A DNA stretch of 64,000 nucleotides, taken from assembly GCF_030271255.1 (NCBI RefSeq), contig NZ_JASJOM010000013.1, forward strand, positions 1 to 64,000. The letters run 5' to 3'. The stretch's first letter is position 1. Each line of letters starts with the position of its first letter. The DNA comes from Peribacillus folii (lineage in GTDB: Bacteria; Bacillota; Bacilli; Bacillales; DSM-1321). Positions 8,540-17,113 of the stretch are shown one piece after another. The position numbers and the translations under genes were made by a program. Below the pieces are notes generated by a model. That model did not search any database. It saw only the letters and a list, made by a program, of their open reading frames with translations, and was not told where the DNA came from.

Positions 8540-8575
8540 GACAGCTTGGCGGATCATCCGCCGGGCTGTTTTCTA
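8540..8575 (+). terminator. Hairpin with T-run between menB and menE
   Basis: ACAGC-TT-GGCGGA (8541-8553) pairs with TCCGCC-GG-GCTGT (8557-8569), followed by TTTTCT. The stem is interrupted by a small internal loop. It looks like a leaky intrinsic terminator inside the operon, which would lower menE-menC transcription relative to menB. Confidence 0.6.
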
Positions 8576-8602
8576 TATTTAAATGAAGGAGGGGAAGCGG
8601 AT

Positions 8603-10084
8603 ATGGCAGAAGAAAAGTTGCCAAACTGGCTCAAAAACCGAGCGCATCTTACACCGGATCGCCCGGCAATCGAGTTTGAAGGCCGAACGTATAGCTTTCT
8701 TGAGCTGCATACATGTTCGGAGAAGATGGCGGGAAGGCTGGCAGGCGTTGGTCTCAAGGCTGGCGATACATGTGCAGTCTTGCTCCGTAACCATATGGAC
8801 GGCGTTGTAGCCATCCATGCACTATTTCATCTCGGTGTGAAGATCGTAATGCTCAATAATAAATTAACGGCAAAAGAATTGTCTTGGCAGATCGGCGACA
8901 GTGGTGCCGCCTATTTGGTCTCGGAAGGTTCCTTCTCAAGCAAGCTTGAAGATATTGGCGGTATTGTACCTGATTTGCCCGTCCTTTCAATGGAGCAATT
9001 GCCGGTTGAAGGAGCGGCAGAGATCATTGAGGAATTTTATTTGGAGGATCCCGCTACGATCATGTATACATCAGGAACGACGGGAAATCCGAAGGGTGTG
9101 ATCCAAACCTTCGGCAATCATTGGTGGAGTGCCGTCGGATCAGTATTGAACCTTGGTTTGCATGAGGATGATTCGTGGTATTGTGCGGTTCCGATCTTTC
9201 ATATCAGCGGATTATCGATCCTGATGAAAAGCGTGATTTATGGCATGAAGGTCGTTTTGGCCGAGAAGTTCGATGAACGCGATGCGAACCGGGCCATCCA
9301 GGAAAATGGCGTGACGACCATTTCGGTCGTGACGACGATGCTGAATAGGATGGTGCATGATTTGGAGGAAGCGAGCTATCCCGACTCCTTTCGCTGTATC
9401 CTTTTAGGCGGAGGTCCGGCACCAATTCATTTACTGGAAGCTTGCAAGGATAAGGACATTCCCGTCTACCAATCATATGGGATGACGGAAACATCTTCCC
9501 AGATCGTGACGCTGGCACCGGAATACAGCATGACGAAAATCGGTTCAGCAGGTAAACCCCTATTTCCTTCGCAGTTACGGATCGAGCAGGACGGCAAATC
9601 TTGTGGACCGGGTGAGGCGGGGGAAATCGTCGTTTCGGGACCGAATGTGACAAAAGGCTATTTCAATCGTTTGGATGCGACGCAAAGGGCGATCGTAGAC
9701 GGTTGGCTGTATACGGGAGATCTTGGTTATCTGGATGATGAAGGTTTTTTATATGTACTTGACCGGCGATCGGATCTGATCATATCCGGCGGTGAAAATG
9801 TTTATCCGGCCGAGATCGAAAACGTCCTAAGCAAGCATCCGGCTGTTTTCGAAGCGGGTGTGACGGGGACAGAAGATGAAAAATGGGGACAGGTGCCACT
9901 CGCTTTTGTCGTCTTGCATCAAGGGGCAGAGCTAAGTGAAAGCGACCTGCTTGATTATTGCAGGCAATCACTGGCTTCATATAAAATCCCCCGGAGCGTG
10001 ATTTTTTGCAAGAGTCTTCCGCGAAATGGGGCCAGCAAGCTGCTCAGAAGGGAATTGAAGCAGGGAATGGAGGAAGGGCAATGA
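8603..10084 (+). CDS. menE: o-Succinylbenzoate-CoA ligase
   Basis: ANL-superfamily adenylate-forming ligase (493 residues) that activates o-succinylbenzoate with ATP and CoA, feeding MenB. The P-loop motif MYTSGTTGNPKGV, the SYGMTETSSQ segment, YTGDLGYLDDEGFLYVLDR and the C-terminal catalytic lysine region GASKLLRREL are all present. The ATG at 8603 follows GAAGGAGGGG; an open frame upstream lacks a ribosome-binding site. The stop overlaps menC as ATGA. Confidence 0.96.
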   Translation: MAEEKLPNWLKNRAHLTPDRPAIEFEGRTYSFLELHTCSEKMAGRLAGVGLKAGDTCAVLLRNHMDGVVAIHALFHLGVKIVMLNNKLTAKELSWQIGDSGAAYLVSEGSFSSKLEDIGGIVPDLPVLSMEQLPVEGAAEIIEEFYLEDPATIMYTSGTTGNPKGVIQTFGNHWWSAVGSVLNLGLHEDDSWYCAVPIFHISGLSILMKSVIYGMKVVLAEKFDERDANRAIQENGVTTISVVTTMLNRMVHDLEEASYPDSFRCILLGGGPAPIHLLEACKDKDIPVYQSYGMTETSSQIVTLAPEYSMTKIGSAGKPLFPSQLRIEQDGKSCGPGEAGEIVVSGPNVTKGYFNRLDATQRAIVDGWLYTGDLGYLDDEGFLYVLDRRSDLIISGGENVYPAEIENVLSKHPAVFEAGVTGTEDEKWGQVPLAFVVLHQGAELSESDLLDYCRQSLASYKIPRSVIFCKSLPRNGASKLLRRELKQGMEEGQ

Positions 10085-11184
10085 AGGTATCGTCCATTAC
10101 GCTAAAGGTCATCAAGGCCCCTTTGAAGCAGCCATTCAAGACGCATCTCGAGACGGTGACAGACAGGGAAGCGATCATTGTCGAAGCGAAAGATAAGGAT
10201 GGACTGATTGGATACGGGGAAGCTGTGCCCTTTACGAGCCCTTGGTATACAGAGGAAACGATTAAAACATGCTATCATATGCTGGAGGATTTCTTGATCC
10301 CGTTGACATTGACAAGTCCGCTTCAACATCCGGGGGAGCTTCAGGGACTATGGCGCGGGATCAGGCGCAATGCGATGGCAAAGTCGGCGTTGGAGCAGGC
10401 CATCTTCGATCTATACGCGAAGCAGAACGAAACCTATCTTGGCCGGCTGTTTGGCGGTGAAAGAAGGGAGGTCGCCGCAGGCGTGGTGATTGCTTCCAAT
10501 AATGTGGAAGAGGCGATGCGCCAGATCGATGGCTTTTCTGGATCGGGTTATCGACGATATAAGATAAAAATCGACCCTCTTCATGATATCGAATTTTTAT
10601 CGCATATACGCGATGCGTTTCCCGACATCCCGCTAATGGCGGATGCCAATTCTGCTTACACCCTCGATGACATCGCTCATCTGCAAAAGCTTGATGAATA
10701 TAAACTGATGATGATCGAGCAGCCACTGGGACATGACGACATCGTGGAACATTCACGATTGCAATCAAAGCTGCAAACGCCGATTTGCCTCGATGAGAGC
10801 ATCAATTCCTATCATGATGCCAGTAGTGCCCTCACACTTGGGAGCTGCGGGGTGATCAACATCAAGATGGCAAAAGTCGGCGGATGGACGGAAGCGGTCA
10901 GGATCCACGATCTTTGTGCCGAAAATGACGTACCGGTTTGGTGTGGCGGAATGATTGAATTCGGCATATCGCGAGCCCATAATATTGCGCTTGCCACATT
11001 GAAGGGATTCACGATTCCAGGGGATATATCTTCCTCGTCCCGCTATTGGGAAGGTGATATCATCGATCCGGAAGTCGTCGTCAAGGATGGGCTGATCCAG
11101 GTCCCTGAAAAGGCCGGAATCGGTTTCTCCATCAATGAAAAGCGGCTCAAGGCATTGACCACATACAGTCAAATGTATAGGTGA
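10081..11184 (+). CDS. menC: o-Succinylbenzoate synthase
   Basis: Enolase-superfamily enzyme (367 residues) that dehydrates SHCHC to o-succinylbenzoate. The muconate-lactonising type active site is complete: KIKID (K161, K163), metal ligands D188 in MADAN, E213 in MIEQP and D238 in CLDES, and the second-side lysine K262 in INIKMAKVGG. Enzymes of this branch in Bacillaceae are often promiscuous N-acylamino-acid racemases, but the operon position fixes the main role. The ATG overlaps the menE stop; the open frame reaching into menE is not used. Confidence 0.95.
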   Translation: MKVSSITLKVIKAPLKQPFKTHLETVTDREAIIVEAKDKDGLIGYGEAVPFTSPWYTEETIKTCYHMLEDFLIPLTLTSPLQHPGELQGLWRGIRRNAMAKSALEQAIFDLYAKQNETYLGRLFGGERREVAAGVVIASNNVEEAMRQIDGFSGSGYRRYKIKIDPLHDIEFLSHIRDAFPDIPLMADANSAYTLDDIAHLQKLDEYKLMMIEQPLGHDDIVEHSRLQSKLQTPICLDESINSYHDASSALTLGSCGVINIKMAKVGGWTEAVRIHDLCAENDVPVWCGGMIEFGISRAHNIALATLKGFTIPGDISSSSRYWEGDIIDPEVVVKDGLIQVPEKAGIGFSINEKRLKALTTYSQMYR

Positions 11185-11310
11185 AAACAGTAAAAGCGAG
11201 CCCATTCTATATTCACTTTCTTCAAAGCGATCCATTCAAGGAAAGAGACCGAGCTGCATTTTTTTCGGAAAATGGGGCTTTGTCTATTTTTTCTTCAATG
11301 GATTTTTTTG

Positions 11311-11316
11311 TATAAT
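11311..11316 (+). promoter_or_regulatory. Possible -10 element before the 48-codon ORF
   Basis: A perfect TATAAT lies about 40 bp before the small ORF at 11354. No convincing -35 is visible at 16-18 bp upstream, so activity is uncertain. Confidence 0.4.
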
Positions 11317-11353
11317 GAAATAAAATATAGAAAATAAGAGAGGAAGGGAGAAC

Positions 11354-11500
11354 ATGAAAAAACCGTATTTGATTGCGGAAATTCTATTTAGAAGGGGCAT
11401 GCCCGACTGCGTCATTAAAGAAGTGACGGGGCTGGCGGACTGTGAATTGCTTCTGTTGAAGAGAAAGTGGGGACTGTATGATCGCAGGACTGGAGCGTAA
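11354..11500 (+). CDS. Small protein of unknown function
   Basis: A 48-residue basic ORF starting MKKPYLIAEILFRRGMPD and ending YDRRTGA, preceded by AGGAAGGGAG and a TATAAT. I do not recognise a family. The pattern of two short helices around a turn would suit a small helix-turn-helix-like or adaptor protein, but this is only a shape argument. It sits alone between menC and the convergent dctR gene. The ribosome-binding site, in-frame start and promoter-like element support it being real. Confidence 0.55.
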   Translation: MKKPYLIAEILFRRGMPDCVIKEVTGLADCELLLLKRKWGLYDRRTGA

Positions 11501-11521
11501 GGGAACCGTGCTACGGTCCCC
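11501..11521. other. Hairpin between convergent genes
   Basis: GGGAACCGT pairs with ACGGTCCC around GCT, with one bulged A. No T-tract follows directly on either strand, so it is at best a weak terminator for the small ORF or for dctR. Confidence 0.35.
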
Positions 11522-11528
11522 ATGCAAA

Positions 11529-12224
11529 TCAAGTTTTTTTCACCCGATACCGATTGACCGGGCGGCCGACGCTGCCATACTGAACATCAAGCAAAAGCAC
11601 ATCTTCGCCATGTAAGTATTCCAAATAACGCCGGGCTGTCACCCTGGCAATGCCAATCCCGTCAGCGACCTCTTCCGCCGATAAAGACCCTGGCGTGGTT
11701 TTTATGTACTTCGTCACCTGGTCAAGTGTTGCGCCATTCAATCCTTTGGGTACTTCGGATTTCGGAACCGGATCAGTGGGTGTTTCATTTTGAAAGAGAA
11801 TTCGATCAAGCTCAGTTTGAGAGATGTGATGGTCAGGTTCAACCTCCATCCGAAAAGCAAAATATTGTTCCAGCGTATGTTTTAGCCTTTCGAACTTAAA
11901 TGGCTTGATTAAATAATCGAAAGCCCCGTTTTGTATCATTTTTCGGATGGTTTTCTGATCATTGGCCGCTGAAATGATAATCACATCCACATCGATTCGT
12001 TCTTTCCTTATCTGATAAAGGGTATCGATCCCGTTTAAGGAAGGCATGAAGATGTCCAAAATCACAAGATCGGGAGCGGACTGCCTGATTTTATCCAGGC
12101 CTTCAAGTCCATTCGAAGCCGTATCAACGACCATAAAGGCAGGCAGGCGCTCGATGAACTGTTTATTGACCTCTTGGACCATTGGATCGTCCTCAATTAG
12201 AAGTACACGAATTTTATTAGCCAT
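11529..12224 (-). CDS. dctR: Response regulator, CitB/DctR family
   Basis: A 231-residue response regulator. The receiver has the acidic pair E11-D12-D13, phosphoacceptor D57 in VILDIFMP, and K104-type residue in LIKPFKF. The C-terminal region carries a winged helix-turn-helix (GSLSAEEVADGIGIARVTARRYLEYL) typical of the CitB/DctR/MalR group that pairs with DcuS/CitA kinases. It overlaps the kinase gene by 8 bp, so they form one transcript. It most likely activates C4-dicarboxylate uptake genes that lie outside this window, since no dctP-like carrier is nearby. Confidence 0.88.
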   Translation of the reverse strand: MANKIRVLLIEDDPMVQEVNKQFIERLPAFMVVDTASNGLEGLDKIRQSAPDLVILDIFMPSLNGIDTLYQIRKERIDVDVIIISAANDQKTIRKMIQNGAFDYLIKPFKFERLKHTLEQYFAFRMEVEPDHHISQTELDRILFQNETPTDPVPKSEVPKGLNGATLDQVTKYIKTTPGSLSAEEVADGIGIARVTARRYLEYLHGEDVLLLDVQYGSVGRPVNRYRVKKT

Positions 12225-13827
12225 GTTGGTTCTCCTCTATATCGTGCATCGGAAAAGAAAGAAAAAAGCTGGTTCCTTCATTGGGACGTGTCGTGAATGT
12301 CAGTTCGCCCTTCGCTTTTTTTACGATTTGATCTATTAGATAAAGACCAATTCCTGATCCGTCCGCACCTTTTGTCGTAAATCCATATTCAAAAATCTCT
12401 CCATGTATCTCCTCGTCGATGCCTGGGCCGTTATCCTCCAGTACGATTTGGCAATGATGTTCGTCCTGATAGACAGATAGATAGACCTGCTTTGGGTCTT
12501 CCCTGCAGCTTTTTAGAGCGGCAAACGAATTTTCGATTAAGTTCCCGATGATCAAAACAAAATCGTGATGATCCATATCGGCAGGGAACCGGTCCAATTT
12601 CGTATGCTTGTCGATGATGAGTTCGATTCCCAGCTCACGCCCCAAAGAGATCTTGCTCAAGATAAGCCCGACTAAATTATCATCGTGGATGTGCTTCGTT
12701 AAAAACCGGGTCAATTCCTCTTGCTCCTCGGTGATTTGAAATATATATTGCAGTGCATCGTCCAACTTCCCAAGCTGGATTAATCCAGCAATCGTATGGA
12801 GTTTATTCATATGTTCGTGGTTTTGAACACGCAGGGCTTCGACGAATGCCTTGACGCTGGTCAACTCTTCGGCGAGCTTCGTCACATCGGTGCGGTCCTG
12901 GAAAATCGCGACGGCGCCGATGGTCCTCTCCGCAAGCTTGATGGGCACCCGGTTGCTGACGATATTCCTGTTCTGAACGGATATTTCCTGATTGAAGATG
13001 GGGGAAGTCCGGTCCAGCACTTCCGGAAGCCGGGTATCGTGGATGATGTCATTGATATTCCGGCCGATGACATCCCCGCTGATATCGAGCATCTGCTTCG
13101 CCTTTTCATTGAAAATCGTGATGGTCTGATTGTTATCAATGGCGATGACCCCTTCATGCATGGCATTGAAGGCAGCTGTCCTTTCGACCAGCATCCGGGA
13201 AATTTCATGCGGTTCAAGCTGGAAGGTTTCTTTTTTGATCCTCCTTGCCATGAGCCATGAGCCACAAACCCCGAACAGGAGTGTAAGGAAGAGGGTGATC
13301 GCGATATCACCTTTGAGATCCTTGATCAATTCCGGTATCGTCGGCAAAATGTTCCCGACAAGAACGACACCGATCTGCTCGTTATCTTCATCGAGGATGG
13401 GAACAAAGGCACGTAAGGCAATGCCAAGCTCCCCGGCTGCCTTGGAAAGGTATTCATGTTCAGCGAATGCGGCACTTTCATCGGCGCTGTTGGAGGTGGT
13501 CCCCAATTGGCTGAACACTGGGTGGGAATAGCGTATATGCTGATTATTGAGGACCACAATATAATCGGCTTGATGAATTTTCCTCAGGTTTTCGATCATC
13601 GGGTTCAGCTGCAGCCAGCCTTCAGGTTCCCGGACCCATTTTTGGACATCGGGAAGTTCGGCAATGGTATGGGCAGTGATCATCGAGCGTTTGCCGATTT
13701 CATCTTCCCGGACGGAAACGATATTTCCAAATATAAAAATCCCGCCTATTAGGATTGAAAATGCGACGATTACGAATGACAGCAGGGTGATCTTCAATTG
13801 AATCGGCATATGAAAGGATTTATCCAT
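12217..13827 (-). CDS. dctS: Sensor histidine kinase, DcuS/CitA family
   Basis: Membrane sensor kinase (536 residues). A first transmembrane helix at about 12-34 and a second at about 174-195 enclose an extracellular PDC/PAS sensor domain. A cytoplasmic PAS domain follows (about 215-310), then the H-box NHEHMNKLH with H337 as likely phosphorylation site. The ATPase motifs are GNLIENSFAAL, DNGPGIDEE and GSGIGLYL. The family senses citrate or C4-dicarboxylates. The DctB-like binding protein encoded divergently supports a succinate/fumarate/malate signal, as in B. subtilis DctBSR. Confidence 0.9.
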   Translation of the reverse strand: MDKSFHMPIQLKITLLSFVIVAFSILIGGIFIFGNIVSVREDEIGKRSMITAHTIAELPDVQKWVREPEGWLQLNPMIENLRKIHQADYIVVLNNQHIRYSHPVFSQLGTTSNSADESAAFAEHEYLSKAAGELGIALRAFVPILDEDNEQIGVVLVGNILPTIPELIKDLKGDIAITLFLTLLFGVCGSWLMARRIKKETFQLEPHEISRMLVERTAAFNAMHEGVIAIDNNQTITIFNEKAKQMLDISGDVIGRNINDIIHDTRLPEVLDRTSPIFNQEISVQNRNIVSNRVPIKLAERTIGAVAIFQDRTDVTKLAEELTSVKAFVEALRVQNHEHMNKLHTIAGLIQLGKLDDALQYIFQITEEQEELTRFLTKHIHDDNLVGLILSKISLGRELGIELIIDKHTKLDRFPADMDHHDFVLIIGNLIENSFAALKSCREDPKQVYLSVYQDEHHCQIVLEDNGPGIDEEIHGEIFEYGFTTKGADGSGIGLYLIDQIVKKAKGELTFTTRPNEGTSFFLSFPMHDIEENQHG

Positions 13828-13902
13828 GATTTTTCCTCCAGTACTTCTACCTTTAATAGTAACAGAATTTCTGACTCTTTTCGCTATTTTTCACGCATTG
13901 TA

Positions 13903-13931
13903 TTACGACAGGAAAAAGGCTGTGATAGAAT
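13903..13931 (+). promoter_or_regulatory. Promoter of the dctB-like gene
   Basis: TTACGA (13903-13908), 17 bp, TAGAAT (13926-13931) preceded by TGA, an extended -10. It lies 38 bp upstream of the start codon in the divergent dctS/dctB interval. Confidence 0.6.
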
Positions 13932-13968
13932 AGATATCATGCGAAATGAGCGGTAAGGAGCTGTCGAT

Positions 13969-15033
13969 ATGCGAGAACTATCGGGGTATTTCCTCTTAAT
14001 TGGCATCGGACTTTTGATAGCGATATATATTTCGTTTCAATCGTTCTTTGCGAGCTTTGGCTTCAATTTGCCGAGTGATGAAGAGCAGGAGGGCATGGAG
14101 GACCAAATCGTCATTAAATTCAGCCATGTCGTTGCCGAGAATACGCCTAAAGGGCTGGCTGCGAACCGGTTTGCCAAACTTGTCGATGAATATACCGACC
14201 ATCGTGTCAAGATAGAGGTCCATCCGAATCAATCTTTATATAGCGATCATGAAGAAATCGATGCGTTACAAAAAAACAAAGTGCAGATGATAGCACCTAC
14301 TACTTCCAAAGTTACGAATCTATCAAAAAAATGGCTGCTTTTGGATCTTCCCTACGTCTTTCCAACGGACGCTGCCTTGCAGGAAGCCTTGAATGGAGAG
14401 GTGGGGGAGGAGCTGCTTACATCGATGAATGTGATTGATATCGAAGGGCTTGCGTTCTGGTCGAATAACTACAAGCAAATGACAAGCAATAAACCGATCC
14501 GGCATCCGAGGGATCTATCAGGAAAGCATTTCAGGATCATGCCAAGTGCAGTCCTTCAAAGCCAATTCGCGCATTTTGGCGCATCCACCTCGGAGCTGGA
14601 ATTCAATGATACATTCAAGAGCCTTGAAATCAATAAGACGGACAGCCAGGAAAATACGATTTCGAATATTTATTCCAAGAAATTATATGAGGTGCAAAAG
14701 TACTTAACCATCAGTGATCATGGCTATTTAGGATATGTCGTGTTGATAAATAAGCCGTTTTGGGATGAGCTTCCCCCGGATATCCGCAAGCAAATCCAGC
14801 GGGCAATGGATGATACGACGAAATGGCTGTGGGTCAAATCGCAGGAATTGAATCAGGAACAGCTCAAGGAAATCAAGCAAAAATCGAATATCGATATCCT
14901 TGAATTATCCGATCAAGAAAAAAAAGAGTGGATGTACGAAATGACCGTCATGTATCCCGAATTCGAATCGATGATCGGCCCGGAATTGATGCGGAAGATG
15001 GAGGGGATCCGTAAAAAGTATGTAGAGGAATAA
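13969..15033 (+). CDS. dctB: DctB-like C4-dicarboxylate-binding protein (TRAP DctP family fold)
   Basis: A 354-residue protein with an uncleaved-looking N-terminal hydrophobic anchor (about 8-30) and a DctP/TAXI-type periplasmic-binding domain (IKFSHVVAENTPKG, LDLPYVFP, FWSNNYKQMTSNKPI, TDSQENTISN). No TRAP membrane subunits are encoded nearby. In B. subtilis the equivalent DctB is not a transport subunit but a co-sensor that works with DctS, and the divergent position next to dctSR fits that role. RBS TAAGGAG precedes the ATG. A symmetric terminator separates it from the zinc lipoprotein gene. Confidence 0.85.
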   Translation: MRELSGYFLLIGIGLLIAIYISFQSFFASFGFNLPSDEEQEGMEDQIVIKFSHVVAENTPKGLAANRFAKLVDEYTDHRVKIEVHPNQSLYSDHEEIDALQKNKVQMIAPTTSKVTNLSKKWLLLDLPYVFPTDAALQEALNGEVGEELLTSMNVIDIEGLAFWSNNYKQMTSNKPIRHPRDLSGKHFRIMPSAVLQSQFAHFGASTSELEFNDTFKSLEINKTDSQENTISNIYSKKLYEVQKYLTISDHGYLGYVVLINKPFWDELPPDIRKQIQRAMDDTTKWLWVKSQELNQEQLKEIKQKSNIDILELSDQEKKEWMYEMTVMYPEFESMIGPELMRKMEGIRKKYVEE

Positions 15034-15039
15034 CCATAA

Positions 15040-15073
15040 AAAAGAAGCGGCCCGTTCAGGATCCGCTTCTTTT
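15040..15073. terminator. Bidirectional terminator (dctB / zinc lipoprotein)
   Basis: AAAAGAAGCGG (15040-15050) pairs with CCGCTTCTTTT (15063-15073). A runs before and T runs after make it usable from both convergent genes. Confidence 0.88.
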
Positions 15074-15075
15074 GC

Positions 15076-16050
15076 TTATTGCAATGCCGTTTGCAGGGTT
15101 TTAATATTTTTTTCCATTAAACTGAAGTAATCTTCACCCGCTTTGATATCATTATCCGTCAGCACGGAAAGGTTATGGAGCGTCAGCGATTTTGCTCCCA
15201 TTTCCTTTTGGATGATCTCGGTAAGCTTGGAGCTGATATTTTGCTCAAAGATGACATAGTTCAAATCCTCATCATTGGCCATGGTCACGATTTTTGCCAG
15301 TTCCTTTTGGGAAGGCTCATTGGATGATGTTAACCCTGTGACGCCAATCTGTTCGAGGCCGTAGCGCTCCTCCCAATACCCGTAGGCTGAATGGGAAACG
15401 ATGATTTTCTTGGTCCTGCCAGCTTCGATTGTCGTTGCTAATTTTTCATCAAGTGCGTTCAGCTTTTTAGCAAGCTCGTTGAAATGGCTGTTGAAATACT
15501 CCTTCTTATCAGGCATTTGCTTCGTCAATTCATCCCTGATGCTTTTGGCCATTTCGATGGAATAGATGGGATCTAACCACAGATGGGGATTGACGCCGCC
15601 ATGATCATGACCGTCCTCTTCATGTTCATGCTCCTCTTCATGTGCATGCTCCTCTTCATGTGCATGCTCAGCTGCATCTGCATCCAGGTGAACCTTTTCA
15701 CCTACAGCGACCGTTGTGACTCCCTCTTTGCTCAAAATTGGTTCTGCCTTGGTTACGAATCCTTCAAGATTATAGCCAATATAGAAAAACAGATCAGATT
15801 CGGCCATCTTTACAATATCCTTCTGTGATGGATCGAATGAATGCTCATCCGTTCCTGGAGGATAAACGGTATCGACGTTAACGTACTCCCCGCCAATCGC
15901 TTCCGCGAAATATTGTAATGGGTAAACCGTCGTGTATATATTCAAGGTCTCCTTTTTATCATCAGCGGTGTTTTTTTCCTTTGTGTTTCCGCAGGCTGAC
16001 AACAGTAGCACTGTCACCAGGAAAAGCGGCAGCCATGCTCGTTTCTTCAT
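15076..16050 (-). CDS. Zinc ABC transporter substrate-binding lipoprotein (ZnuA/AdcA-like)
   Basis: A 324-residue lipoprotein: signal peptide with lipobox LLSAC, then a ZnuA/TroA-type binding domain (YTTVYPLQYFAEAIGG, PGTDEHSFDPS, VNPHLWLDP, VSHSAYGYWEERYGL, FEQNISSK) whose conserved histidines and acidic residues bind zinc. Between the two lobes lies a loop packed with His and Glu (about residues 123-150), a feature of zinc-specific members. The ATG at 16050 is chosen for its AAAGGAGC site and fit to the signal peptide. A Zur box overlaps its promoter. No permease or ATPase genes are adjacent, so it must use a transporter encoded elsewhere. Confidence 0.92.
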   Translation of the reverse strand: MKKRAWLPLFLVTVLLLSACGNTKEKNTADDKKETLNIYTTVYPLQYFAEAIGGEYVNVDTVYPPGTDEHSFDPSQKDIVKMAESDLFFYIGYNLEGFVTKAEPILSKEGVTTVAVGEKVHLDADAAEHAHEEEHAHEEEHEHEEDGHDHGGVNPHLWLDPIYSIEMAKSIRDELTKQMPDKKEYFNSHFNELAKKLNALDEKLATTIEAGRTKKIIVSHSAYGYWEERYGLEQIGVTGLTSSNEPSQKELAKIVTMANDEDLNYVIFEQNISSKLTEIIQKEMGAKSLTLHNLSVLTDNDIKAGEDYFSLMEKNIKTLQTALQ

Positions 16051-16105
16051 TTGATTTGCTCCTTTATAATTCGGATTGATTACGATTTGTAATGTATGAG
16101 TAAAA

Positions 16106-16120
16106 ACGAAATCATTACGA
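16106..16120 (-). promoter_or_regulatory. Zur box
   Basis: Read on the minus strand, the core is TCGTAATGATTTCGT, a 7-1-7 inverted repeat within AAATCGTAATGATTTCGT that differs from the ideal TCGTAATNATTACGA at one position. It lies just downstream of the -10 element, over the expected transcription start. A further half-site ATTACGA is at 16079-16085. Confidence 0.85.
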
Positions 16121-16132
16121 TTTGACTTCTGT

Positions 16133-16161
16133 ATAATACAAAAAAATGCGCAAGAAAGCAA
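16133..16161 (-). promoter_or_regulatory. Sigma-A promoter of the zinc lipoprotein gene
   Basis: On the minus strand TTGCTT (16161-16156), exactly 17 bp, TATTAT (16138-16133). It lies between the yidD stop and the Zur box. Confidence 0.8.
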
Positions 16162-16170
16162 GGCTTTTTT

Positions 16171-16410
16171 CTAATGGACATGATCTTTTTTCTTTTTTTC
16201 CGGAACTGGGTCGAAACCGCCTGGATGGAAAGGATGACATTTAAGGATCCGCACGAGGGCCAGCCAGCTTCCTTTAATCGGGCCAAACCGGTTGATCGCT
16301 TCCAGGCCATAGTGTGAACATGTCGGGTAAAAACGGCAGGTGGGCGGCTTTAATGGAGAAATGGCAAGTTGATAAAAACGAATGACGCCCATTAATATTT
16401 TTTTCAACAA
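16171..16410 (-). CDS. yidD: YidD-family membrane insertion efficiency factor
   Basis: A 79-residue protein with the complete YidD signature: an N-terminal amphipathic helix, [23 protein letters not shown] with its two cysteines, and a third cysteine in [16 protein letters not shown]. YidD helps YidC/Oxa1 insert inner-membrane proteins. The start is TTG at 16410; no ATG is in frame. It corresponds to B. subtilis ytjA beside luxS. Confidence 0.93.
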   Translation of the reverse strand: MLKKILMGVIRFYQLAISPLKPPTCRFYPTCSHYGLEAINRFGPIKGSWLALVRILKCHPFHPGGFDPVPEKKKKDHVH

Positions 16411-16599
16411 AATGGTTCATCTCTTTTCCCGTAAAATTCATTGTCCTTCATTATAGCATATTTTCCTTTGTGCCAATAATGGTCAAGAAGGAATAAAATA
16501 AATAAAACCGATGGAAATAATAAGATTTGATTTAAAAGGATGAAATATATTGTCTTTCAAGGTAAAATAGAGAGGAAATACAATTAAGGAGTGAATGGA

Positions 16600-17073
16600 A
16601 TGCCTTCAGTTGAAAGCTTTGAATTAGATCATAATGCTGTTAAAGCCCCGTATGTCAGACATTGCGGTGTCCATAAGGTCGGAACAGATGGTGTTGTCAA
16701 TAAATTCGATATCCGTTTTTGCCAGCCGAACAAGCAAGCAATGAAGCCGGATACGATCCACACTTTGGAACACTTGCTTGCATTCAATATCCGTAAGCAT
16801 TCTGAACGATACGACCATTTCGATATTATCGACATTTCGCCAATGGGATGCCAGACGGGTTATTACCTTGTTGTCAGCGGCGAGCCGACAGTAACGGAAA
16901 TAATCGATGTCCTTGAAGACACTTTCAAGGATGCCGTTGAAATCACGGAAATCCCTGCTGCAAATGAAAAGCAATGCGGCCAAGCTAAGCTTCATGACCT
17001 TGAAGGAGCCAAGAAGTTAATGAATTTCTGGCTTTCACAAGATAAAGAAGATCTTCATAAAGTTTTCGGTTAA
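16600..17073 (+). CDS. luxS: S-ribosylhomocysteine lyase
   Basis: LuxS (157 residues) splits S-ribosylhomocysteine into homocysteine and the autoinducer-2 precursor DPD, in the cytosolic activated-methyl cycle. Metal ligands H54, H58 (HTLEH) and C126 are present, as are E57 and catalytic C84 in [13 protein letters not shown] nine bases upstream is in frame, but AAGGAGTG is correctly spaced for the ATG at 16600. It works in the same cycle as metK further along the window. Confidence 0.97.
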   Translation: MPSVESFELDHNAVKAPYVRHCGVHKVGTDGVVNKFDIRFCQPNKQAMKPDTIHTLEHLLAFNIRKHSERYDHFDIIDISPMGCQTGYYLVVSGEPTVTEIIDVLEDTFKDAVEITEIPAANEKQCGQAKLHDLEGAKKLMNFWLSQDKEDLHKVFG

Positions 17074-17078
17074 TGAGA

Positions 17079-17113
17079 AAAAATCCTGTCATTTCGTGAC
17101 AGGATTTTTTTCA
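17079..17113 (+). terminator. Terminator of luxS
   Basis: AATCCTGTCA (17082-17091) pairs with TGACAGGATT around TTTCG, followed by a T run. The hairpin overlaps the last codons of the convergent small membrane-protein gene. Confidence 0.9.
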
